Source: Terfezia claveryi (lineage: Eukaryota; Ascomycota; Pezizomycetes; Pezizales; Pezizaceae). Taken from it: a DNA stretch of 64,000 nt. Below, piece after piece: positions 53,001 to 62,748 of the stretch (position 1 is the first letter of the stretch; each line of letters begins with the position of its first letter). Location of the stretch: positions 1 to 64,000 of the forward strand of contig WHUX01000207.1 of the NCBI GenBank assembly GCA_015179025.1, in the 5' to 3' direction. The position numbers and the translations under genes are program-made. A model generated the notes under the pieces. The model was not told where the DNA came from. It saw only the letters and a program-made list of their open reading frames with translations, and made no database searches.

Positions 53001-54842
53001 CTAAAGGCTTCTACTATTTTTCAGATCGATTTGTATTTTCCCTCTTGAACTGCTACTATTGCTCACTAGATTCGGAGCTCCCACTGGGCTTCCAATACTT
53101 GCTTTTATTACTTTAGCTTTCCTATAATATACTTTAGGCCTTCTATACTCCCATATTAGCTTTTATATACTACTAAATAGGGTTTTCATATATTATCTAA
53201 AATGTTTATACAGACCAAACAATTTTATTTGCAATACTCAAGCTACATCCTAAATTCTTAAAAATGTGTATTAGGCATTAGATATGGTACGACAAACCCT
53301 ATAGAGTTGAATGCTACAACTGGTGTTCAAATCTGTTGTGAACTGATGTTGTAATTACCCAATAGCTGCCTACCACTGATCTGTGTAGGGGCTAATCTAC
53401 ATCTCTATAATAATCTGCATCTCCGTAAAAGATAGTATTTTCTAAGGTAGCCCAATCAAACTAGCTCTAAATTAATTACCTGATATCCCCAAAGAATATA
53501 CAGACTTTTGGTGATTTTAGTAGTTATCTCATAATGATATCTGGTTCTTTATTAGTATTGTATAATTGCCATATCTGAGAATTTGTTATATCTTTATAAT
53601 ACAATAAGTAGTATAAGCAGTATTGACTTAAACTCAATTAAAACTATAATACCTTTAAAATATTACCATTAAGAGACCTATTTCTTCAAGCTATTGAGTG
53701 CTTGAGTTTGGTTTTATTTATAGACTTAGCTCAACATTTGCCATCTTCCAAATAATACTTCTAAAGGACAACGTTATTTAGTTCTAATTATATATTATGA
53801 GTAGGGTACCTATATAAGCCTTCAATCTATATACATTACTTGAAGGTATCCTCTACTTAATTTACACTTGATTTGATTAAGGTAAAAAAAGAAATATAGG
53901 ATCTAAGCTCCATGACAAACCTACTTGTAAGACTTTACTTCACTGAGTCTTGGACTAGTATTATATCTAGAGTATTTAAGACATTCCCCTCTTTCTGTAG
54001 TTTCATTTGAAGTATTACCTACTTGATTTGAACATAGTTTAGCTGAGTTATAGTATAAAATTCTATATTTTAATCTACCCTAAAGGATATTTCCTCATGC
54101 AGTTCTAGCCAACTATTATATTTTGTATACCACAAGGCTAACAGGAGTCCTTACATTCTTTTGGGCTATCAGGTGCTTGATTTAGAGTTGGTTTGATTGA
54201 GCTATTACAAGAAATACCTGGTCCATGACCCTATATAACCCACACCCTAGAGACCACCTCCCTATACAGAGATATTATATGTACAACATGCTTGGTCCTC
54301 AGGTACCAAGTGGGAGGAATACTTCCTGCTAATGAAAGCTCTTATGAGCCTGATATATTTTCTGGCTGAACCGGTTAGTGGATCACGTGATTCGCCCCGA
54401 GCTAGTAGTAATAATACACATGGACCTTCCTGTAATTTATTTAAGAGATTTAAGCTCATTCGGTTGGGTGTTGGAACAGAAATCGTCAAACTGCATCATC
54501 ACCGGCTTTGATCCAGTTCTCGGCGATGGTCTACTTCCCAGTGAAGTATGAGTTCGTCCTATGTATAATACTTATTGCAAAGTACATAACATAATCACCA
54601 AACGACTTACTCTGGTTCAAGTGAAACCTCAAACCAGAGCATATAAACCTCAAGCGCTGTACCACTGCTAAGAAGGCTTCTTTACAGCTCCGGCTGACAA
54701 CGCCCGCTGGAGGTGCAATTCAACCCTCCTGGCACTCGGATCTTTGAGGGGATTTGTATATATCATACTAAGCCATACTATTGCCATTATCGCTAGAGGA
54801 TTGCATTCAATCTAATTTTCACTCACTGAAATTTACCAACTA

Positions 54843-55557
54843 CGGTGAACTCACACTATAAGCAACTCCTGGGGACCGGGACAAAGTTGCTTATAGGGCG
54901 AGTTTTCTTATAACGCGAGATAGATACAAAAACTAGGAAATGTCCGAGACAGGCTTAAAAAATCCCGTGATAGCAGCCTGATGGTGTGCCCCCCGAGCCA
55001 TGCCGTGTAGAGTCTCAATATCCCTCTTGTCTCTCGATGAAGAACAGCCTCCACCTTCTCTCCTCGCTGTGACTTGACATGAGGATTTTGAAGACGAAAG
55101 AGACGTAGGGCTTCAAGATCTTCAAGTGCAGCTTGATAGGAAATATTACGTACATCTTGTATAGCTTCCGGATCGGAATCAGAACCCTGAAGTGAAATAG
55201 GCTCATATGTATCTAAAACTACGTTGAACATTCATCAACAGAAAAGATCTAAACACACCAGCGAAATTGAAGAACAATTTATCCTATCAGGGGAGGTGTA
55301 GGCAAGGCCAATGAGCACTGGTTCGGATGATTTGGATGCAGACTTGTAGAGAAACAATTCGCACGATGCGGGGTAAATGTTACTCGTGATATAAGCAACT
55401 TTTATTTTTATATGTATTACTAGCCAATATTTAAGAAACTTGCCTATAACCCGAGTTTCTTATTTCCCCATACAAATTCTGTCGGGACCCCGGGGAATAG
55501 TTGCTTATATCGCGAGGTTTCTTATATCGTTGGGTTTCTTGTAACGCGAGTTCACTG
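54843..55557 (-). mobile_element. Fot1/pogo-like MITE 3
   Basis: Ends CGGTGAACTCACACTATAAGC / GTAACGCGAGTTCACTG, flanked by TA. The minus-strand frame 54908-55231 carries the same transposase tail as MITE 1 (ALEDLEALRLFRLQNPHVKS), then a frame break and SDIS-like end. Confidence 0.85.
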
Positions 55558-55777
55558 TAAATAGCATTTCCAATAGTGCAGTTCCATTTGCATTATTATT
55601 ACCAATTCCAATGACAGTCTTAGAACGCATTTCAGACGCTACCTTCACAACCCAAAATCCCAACAAATGAATTAAAAAACATAGTGTATATGTACTGATC
55701 TGCCCGGAAATCGCTGATTCGCGAATAGGCCAGCCCCTTCGCCAATGGGCTGGTTCCCGGGGAGGCCAGCCTGCCCA

Positions 55778-56013
55778 TTTTTTTTTTTTTTTTTTTAAAA
55801 ATACTTGTTATTCCTATGCGGCCCCATCAGGGGGGCCATGATAAGCCCGGGTGGATTCAAGGTTAAGGCAAGTTAATCTGCCAGAACCACGCAGGATACC
55901 TAAATACAAATATAAAAGGAATAGGACCCCATGCTGTCATTAACGGACGAGCCGATGACCCGAGGGCCTGACTGAGCCTCCAATCCTGCGCTAATGAACG
56001 GTGAAACTCATAG
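55778..56013 (-). mobile_element. SINE copy 1
   Basis: 236 bp on the minus strand ending in a poly-A tail (T run at 55778-55796), flanked by the 14-bp duplication GGCCAGCCTGCCCA (55764-55777 and 56014-56027). Its 5' part contains TTAGCGCAGGATTGG and GGGTCATCGG, spaced about as the A and B boxes of a tRNA-type promoter; this is only a suggestion. Contains the conserved core CTGGCAGATTAACTTGCCT. Confidence 0.88.
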
Positions 56014-56681
56014 GGCCAGCCTGCCCAGGAATGGGTATTCCTGCGTGGGCTGCTCTCACCATGTATTGACTAAATACAAGTGTGGAGGTTAGTTAAGGCA
56101 GGCTCTCTGGTGGATATGGTCACGCATACGAGTAATGAGTATAGAAAAGAAGGAAAAAAAACAAAAAATCACCGGTGGAAATGCGTATGCAGGCCAGTTA
56201 AGGTAGGCTTGCCACGTGAGCGTGCTCTAGCCAGCTAAGGTAGGCTTGCCACGTGATACATAAGCCGGCCAGTTAGAGTAGGCTCACCACACGTATGTCT
56301 GCCAGTTAAAGTATGCCTCTGCCAGCCAGCTGAGCATACGGCACCCGCTCAAGTGAATATACGCATACGTGGGCTTGCCACTATCAGTAACTCGCTCAAC
56401 TGAATATCCACTGTCAGTATGGCACCCGCTCAGCTGAATATATGTATACGTAGGCTTGCCACTATCAGTAACGCACTCAGCTGAATATTCACGGGCACTA
56501 TAGCACCCGCTCAACTGAATATCCACTATCAGTATAGCACCCGCTCAGCCGAATATGTGTAAGTTTGAACTAATGAAGTATATAAATAGTAGGCTATCAT
56601 GCTTAATTCTATAGTTATATATTCATCACATACTTAGATCCACAATATAGTCCACAATCATCATGGCGACATCAACATCTA

Positions 56682-56919
56682 GGGGCTCCAGTCAGGGCCC
56701 TCGGGCTCATCCGGCACTGCCGGTTAATGACAGCATGGGAGTATCCCATTCATGAGTCTCCTTTTGTTTTGTGGTTCGTGTACTTAGTTTGCGTGGGTCT
56801 GGCAGATTAACTTGCCTCTCCCTTGAATCCACCGGGTTTCCGCGTGGCTCCTCATAGCCCCCCTAACGGGGCTGCATAGGAGTACCAAGTATCTATAAAA
56901 AAATAAAAAATAAAAAAAA
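56682..56919 (+). mobile_element. SINE copy 2
   Basis: 238 bp ending in an A-rich tail (AAAAAAATAAAAAATAAAAAAAA), flanked by GACATCAACATCTA at 56668-56681 and 56920-56933. Shares GTCAGG.CCCTCGGG.CATC, GTTAATGACAGCATGG, CTGGCAGATTAACTTGCC and GGGGC.GCATAGGA with copy 1. Lacks about the first 35 bases of copy 1. Confidence 0.9.
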
Positions 56920-56940
56920 GACATCAACATCTATCTACCA

Positions 56941-57090
56941 ATGACCCAGTTGCTTCGTTTCTCAAATGCTTTTAATGAAAATCTTACTATTTATAGTGAC
57001 TGCTTTCGCTTGCAATGTGAGAAATGGCGAGAAATCCGAATGATTACTCAACACCCAAACTCGCTTGCTTCCGTCAAAACCAAATAGACG
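56941..57090 (+). other. Short open frame in the 1.8 kb element
   Basis: ATG at 56941 opens about 48 codons: MTQLLRFSNAFNENLTIYSD, CFRLQCEKWREIRMI, then a stop. The amino acid pattern looks protein-like, but there is no match I can name. May be a remnant of the element's own gene. Confidence 0.3.
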
Positions 57091-57570
57091 GCAATAAATT
57101 AGTATATCAGAGATCAAGATAGGAAGCTTATGAAAAAGGCCAGTTTAACACAGCAAGCAGAGGGAATAGGGAACCGTCAAGTGGTTTTAGAGCATGATAT
57201 ATATATATGTATGATATTATTGTGATTACACATTTATCATTACTTCATGCTGGACGCACTACAACCTTTTCAACGCCGCACCTGTATTTTCATCTTCCAT
57301 ATACTCTCACAAAATTACTACATTTGGTAATCACATTCCTGCCAACCCATGATTTGGCCTCCGGAGGAATTTCAATTTTGCATTCCCGTGCAGGCCAATA
57401 TTCGTGTGTAGGCCAGTCCGCCCAAGAATCGTGTGGCTTCCCGGGCAGGCTAACATTCGCGAATTGGCAAAATTCTGGGGCAGACCGGAACATATATATT
57501 GGTTGTGTCTATATACTGTATGTACATATGGTTATTTAATGGAGCCGCATATGTCGCTGCTACATACAGC

Positions 57571-60038
57571 TTAGTCCTTTAATGTAGCAACTAGCCATTG
57601 CATTGACTTCTTAACCTCCTGAAACGCATCCTTGTTCAAAACACCCAACCGCACCTCCTCAGGCAATAGCCACTCTCTTTCTCCCTCCTGCTCCTCCTCG
57701 TACTCCTCGCCCTGTTCCTCACTCCGCTCCTGATCCTGTCCATCCACCTTTTCAGAGGGTTTGCCCTCTGCATATAATTTGCAGCTATTACTACGGCCTG
57801 GTAGCTTCCATAATGTTATCCGCATTTCCTTGGCAACCCTTTTAAAGTGTTCAAACCCAGGCCGAAACCGCTCCAGGAGCAAGCCAAACAACATGGAGTC
57901 GTCGATCACATAGGCAAGCTTATGGCTGGTAACTGAGAATTCATCCCCATCACGCCATTTACTGAGAGGGTCTGACGCCGGCCAAATGGAATCAAAGGGG
58001 CTAATGATATTTGCAGAGCCAGCAACGACAGGGTAGCAGCATACCCAGAGTAGGACGTATAAGAAAGATTCCAAATCATGTCTGTACCGATGCCGTTCCC
58101 TGCCACGTAGAACCTGGATAGCGATAAAAGGATATGTACCAATCCGGTCGAGAGCACCAGAAGGCTGAGCCGATACCTCAATTGCATAATCTAAATCGAT
58201 CAGACACCCTCGAAGGGGTGTGTCACGGGGCCAAATCCAGGCGAATGGGTCACTAGTGGTCGACACGGGCGAAGAAACTAAAGTAAGCTGTGGTAAACTA
58301 TCATCAATGACGATGATATTATTCGGAGAAATATCTCTGTGCAGAATTCTCCCCTGAAAAAAGAGGGATGCATGCCCAATTAGCCCAGCCAACAACCCTT
58401 CTGCAACCTGGAGAGGAGACAATCTTGGATCCAAAAGCGGCCTGCCAGTAGGCGCAAGCACCAGACGGGATAGGACTCGATTTTGGCATTGCATGTGGAT
58501 CTTGTAAGCTTGGGGTTGGGTGAAATTGGAATCTGCGGCAGGAGATCCCCCGGCATGCAGTTGGGTGAGGACATTTTCATAAGTGGTACAACAAAGTATG
58601 GTCGCCACCCCAATCACTTGTTTTTTGGACGCAAGCTGGTAGAGATCCCCTTCGAGGGCACGCTTGGTGTTGCTCCAGCTGTATTTGATTACAATGGCTT
58701 CCCCACTAGATAATACGCCTTTTTTTTTTTTTGTTAGAAAATAAATTTAAGCAGTCAGAGCTATAGGGAGGGGGTCGGGGTATGACTACCAGTCCATATA
58801 CGGGTCCCACGTGTGACAATACCAGGGGCGAGGAAAACTAGTTCTTTCAATGAGACTGCTACTTCTGATGATGGGTCAACGTCAATAGTGACTAAAGAAT
58901 TTCCAAGTATTGGTTTAAACATCTTCATGGTGATATCCGATTTGTGATCCAACGGGTATGTATGTTCGTCGCCCCATGAGATACTGTCAACATGAAACCC
59001 CATGTGCCGAGCGTTCAGTTGTAAGATTGAAACTAATGCGCTGACAACGGTAAGGAGGTCGAGGTTTGATGTGGAGTAATTCAAGGGCACAGAACCAATG
59101 GCTCCAGAACGATCAAACCTCCAGAATGTGAGGTTTGGACCAACATTCGAGGTTAAAATGCCAAAGACAAATACTCGGAATGGTTGGGCAATAAAAACTT
59201 GCTCAGCATAGGAGGCTAATTGGGTGAAAGATCCGCTAATATTGCTTCCTGCAGACTGGTGCTCACCAACCACGAGAATAGCACGCCATTCGAGAGGTAC
59301 TCCTCCCCAAGTGAGAACAAAGTCGGGTCGAATGTCGTTGTTGTAGGTGCCTAGTAGGGGCTTGTTTTTGGTGACACGCCACTCCAATTTTGCCTTGGTG
59401 GGGGGACATATGGAGGAGGAACCGGTCAGCGACGGGGAGGCATGTTGTTGTATGGCATTTGCGAATCGACAGAACCACTCCGGATAGTCTTTGTTTGTGT
59501 ATGTTGGTGGATAACAGATGTACAAATGCTTTTGGTTAAATTTGCGATACCGTATGCCATGCGCAATAGTAGTAGCTTCAATCGCAGCTCCGGCTTTGGA
59601 CTCTGATTGCATGTATGTGGCAATAATTGCTGTGAGTATTTCTTCGGCACTTACAATAGTTGTGGTATTCAGTGATCCGGGAAACAGGAAGCGTTCGACA
59701 AAATCGAGGCATGTGTGCTGCGCGCCAGCCAGTTCTTGCTCGATGAGAGTCACGACAGCGTTCGCGCGGCGTCGCTTGCCAGCAGAAATATTGCCATTGA
59801 TTGGTTGGTGCAAACCCGTTACAGCAGCTTTGCGCTTATGAGGGGTAGAGTTCAAGGGCGCGGTGGAGATTGGGAGTAAGGTCGGAGCGGACTGATGCTG
59901 AGGGAGGTGGGGAAGCAGGGAATGCGCAGTTGGTGATGTTGGTGTAGGTAGTTGATGATCAACATAATCACGGGAAATACTGTTTGGCGTAAGAGTGGAA
60001 TTATCGCGTGGTGCCCGGTCCAGACTTGACTCCATCAC
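57571..60038 (-). CDS. FunK1-type fungal protein kinase, 798 aa
   Basis: Two exons: 60038-58790 and 58718-57571. The 71-bp intron (58719-58789) starts GTAGTC, has a CTAAC branch site and a 12-A run before the final AG. Splicing gives TRIWTGVLSSGEAIVIKYSW without a break. Residues 1-75 are Ser/Thr/Pro-rich and probably disordered, with a basic patch at about 70-95 (HKRKAAV, GKRRRANAVV). About 225-380 is the FunK1 N-lobe extension (RPDFVLTWGGVPLEWRAILV, FWRFDRSGAIGS). In the catalytic part, K428 is the ATP-anchoring Lys, HRD at 543-545 (LHRDISPNNIIV, with N550) and DLD at 591-593 replacing DFG; GTYPFIAIQVL and RHDLESFLYVLLW are typical of the family. The C-terminal 60 residues are acidic. Likely an active cytosolic or nuclear kinase of unknown substrate. 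Confidence 0.88.
58719..58789 (-). other. Spliceosomal intron of the kinase gene
   Basis: GTAGTC...TTCTAAC, then a 12-A run before the final AG, 71 bp. An A homopolymer between the branch site and the acceptor is unusual, since a pyrimidine tract is expected. The upstream exon would otherwise stop at 58761. Confidence 0.85.
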
Positions 60039-60050
60039 GTTTCACAGCCG

Positions 60051-60880
60051 TTGGAATTGGAGAGGTATAGGATGGCTTCCGTGTGTACAGAGTATGTCAG
60101 TATGTCGGGGCTGGTATTGTCTCTGACCTGCAAGGAAGGTCCTAGGAAGGTCATAACATTTGTACCACGGGTTCAAATCAACAATAATGTGGTACTGGTA
60201 ACAGTTGTAAGTATTTATGATGGGTCATGTTGTACCAGAAGCATGGGTACTATTTATTGACAAGGGACCGTCTGGTTGGTAAGAGTACTGGTCAACGCAT
60301 CAGTGATCCAAAACGGTTTCCATCGACTAGGTATAATGTACTAAACTAGTGAGGCTTGGCCTTGGTACGAGAAAAGTTGCGCACTAGCAATCAAGCAAAG
60401 GCGCCGTTGCCGTACAAAATTTGTTATGTAGAAGAGGTGAATATGGTATCGCTGCACCACCAGCTGCAATAGCAGCATAAAGTCGGTCGGGCATAGTGCG
60501 AATCAGTCCCTGAAAGCGATCTCCAGTTATTTCCTCAGCAATCTGCCAATATTTCTGTATCCGAAATCCTGCCATTCATTTCTCCCAATTCTTGCTAAAT
60601 ATCCCCAATATTGCTGAACATGTGCCTTTTTGCCTTCATTTTATCCGACTGCAAGAGGTTGTAGAGTTGTGAGAATGAAAGAGCAGAGTGTGGAATAACA
60701 AGTACTTGAAATAGCCACGTAAAGTGCCTTGGAAACTCCTAGTCCTTCGCCAGACATCAAAGTACAACTTAAACGGCAGAATTGTCAAAAACCACAACCT
60801 CTCCTGGCCAATCTAAAATATCATCGCTAAGATACCCTTTATTAGCTTTGGTTTAAGATAGACGTAAATTTCTGATACCC
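60051..60880. other. Upstream flank of the kinase gene
   Basis: No supported gene. The kinase promoter should lie at about 60040-60300. The short minus-strand frame at 60384-60575 (WQIAEEITGDRFQGLIRTMP) is protein-like but unrecognised. Confidence 0.35.
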
Positions 60881-60889
60881 GCTCTGCCA

Positions 60890-61215
60890 CTCACGTAACG
60901 TTAACCTCACGTAACTCCAGCACATACCTGCTTTCTCGCAATACTTACCTGTAATAGCAATGCTATTCGCATTATCCCTTCATGTATATAGAGCTCTTCT
61001 GTTGCTTCTCTAGAGAGTAGATAGCCTGGAGGAATCTCATATACTCGCACATACTCATATACTCGCACATATCATATCTATGTGCTCACTCATACGTTTC
61101 GCACTGTCTTACAGTCTCTCATAATATATCAGGTGAAGTGTTCCTTTATTGGCCATTCATTTGTCTATTCGCTGTTAGTGTTGCTATGCAAAACCTCTCA
61201 TTCCAAGAGTCTGGA
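60890..61215 (+). repeat. Dispersed repeat, second copy of the 17.1-17.7 kb repeat
   Basis: Shares the ATTATCCCTTC and GAAGTG.(C/T)CTTTA..GGCCATTCATTTGTCTA blocks with 17380 and 17665. It lacks the 85-bp element. Contains CATATACTCGCACATACT repeats. Confidence 0.5.
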
Positions 61216-62748
61216 GCCAACCGGACTAGGGTCGTGCGGTGCCAACCAGACTAACGAGTATTTTGGCGTCGAGCGAAGAGGCAACGCAAAAACCAGTCAT
61301 TGAATGAACTCAAACAAAACCAGCTGAAATGAACTTTGGTGAATCGAACCCCCGGGGGACTGAACCTCGACCCAAAGCTGACTATATACAAAGTTGGAGA
61401 GAAGAAACATAAAATCGAACTCAAGTTATGGAGCTGGCGATAACGTAGCATAGCATGAAAAGTGATAATCAAGGATTTCCTGTTCGGACAAGGTGTCGGT
61501 ACAGTCGAACCTATGACTTTGCATCCTATATAAGCGCATATCCTCTGATAACGCATACCAAGCTCCTGACGAGGTTTTTTGTTAGTAAAAATGACACACT
61601 AAGGGGCTAAAAGCCGCATAACTGTAACATTGCATGCATACTTCTTGGCGCCTTCCCAAAATTCAGATTAGTGTGTACAGGCACTCCGAGATCGCATAGC
61701 AGAAGTCCCACATCTTATCTTTTAATTTCTTCTCTTCACATAGGCAGCGCACAATGGCATCTGTACCATATAACGAACTTCCGATCCAACAGACGGTGAG
61801 CGTGCACAGCTCTATCGCTACCATTTAGCAAATAAATTCAGCCTTAATTGAGTCTATTACTACTCTAACCAACCGCATGCCAGACCTCAATATGAAACGC
61901 AAGCAGCAATCACACCTCGAGAAATGGCTTAGATCCGATTAAAGTGGGTGGGAACGGGTCGGGATATCATGGATTTAGTCGGGATATCGTATTTAGTCAG
62001 TGTGTCATGTATTTAGTTTAATATCAGCTCTTTTTCTTATTTTCGCCGGTACCGAGAGAGGAATAGGAATAGGAAACTAGAAGGAGATAATTGGTTGGTA
62101 TAGAGAAGGATCAGTTCTCTCCAGGTCACTGCTGTCCTTGAACCTGTCGAACTTGAAATATATCTGCCATTTTTCTAAGGCAGTATGCCCATATCGGTGG
62201 TGAGGAGGCATGTTGCAATATTATCGAGCTGAAGAACAAATTGACTATATCCTGTGCCAACCAGACTACTATATCCTATCTTTTTTACTTCTCCCTTTAC
62301 CCTTGCAGGCACGTGACATCTTGTTATTGCAAAACCTTGAGTCGGAATCTTGGCATTTGTTACCGGTATGGACTGAATCCCGGAAGAAGAATATGAATCT
62401 CGTTCCAAAGGTAAACACTAGCATGATATAGAGATATCGGGAATTATAGTACTCTGTAGTTACATTTAGATTTGGAGTTTGGGCACTCGGTTTGCTCAGG
62501 TACCGTAGGTTGTGTCAATCGCTGCGGCCCAGAATACCTAAGTACATAAATGGGCATGAGACTAACCTAAATGCGTGAAGCTCCAAGCATCGCCGCCGCT
62601 TAGTAAGCCTTGTCCAACTCATCGTCACCTCCAGTTTCTCCCTGGGTTTTCTTCCCGACAACGAACTCTCTCTCCTCGCCCGATTGACATCATTTTAGAT
62701 AACACCGCCTGTGTTCGAGGGTCTCGCGTGCGATGATGAAGAGAAAGA
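61216..62748. other. Non-coding flank of the edge gene
   Basis: No supported gene. Two copies of GTGCCAACCAGACTA (61239-61253 and 62254-62268). The TATA-poor stretch 62500-62748 is the likely promoter region of the next gene. Confidence 0.35.

Larger units (their letters stand above)
50162..54546 (-). mobile_element. 4.4 kb pogo/Fot1-like transposon with ~270-bp inverted repeats
   Basis: The left end (CTTCACCGAGAAGTGGACCATCACCG...) is repeated in reverse at the right end for at least 260 bp (50162-50460 and 54290-54546), flanked by TA on both sides. The minus-strand interior encodes a pogo-type transposase in pieces. Much of 51900-54230 is AT-rich, consistent with repeat-induced decay. Confidence 0.85.
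55689..57494. mobile_element. 1.8 kb TA-flanked DNA element with SINE insertions
   Basis: Imperfect inverted ends TATGTACTGATCTGCCCGG...ATTCGCGAAT at the left and TATGTTCCGGTCTGCCCCAG...ATTCGCGAAT (reverse) at the right, flanked by TA (55687-55688 and 57495-57496). The ends resemble those of the 35534-37572 element. The interior holds CCAGTTAAGGTAGGCTTGCCACGTG units and TCAGTAACGCACTCAGCTGAATAT units (56160-56560) and a short frame (see 56941). Confidence 0.78.

Noticed and set aside
61320..61400. tRNA-like GGGGGTTCGATTCACC on the minus strand
   Set aside because: The bases flanking the TTCGATT loop do not form a T-stem, and no acceptor or D arm can be matched.
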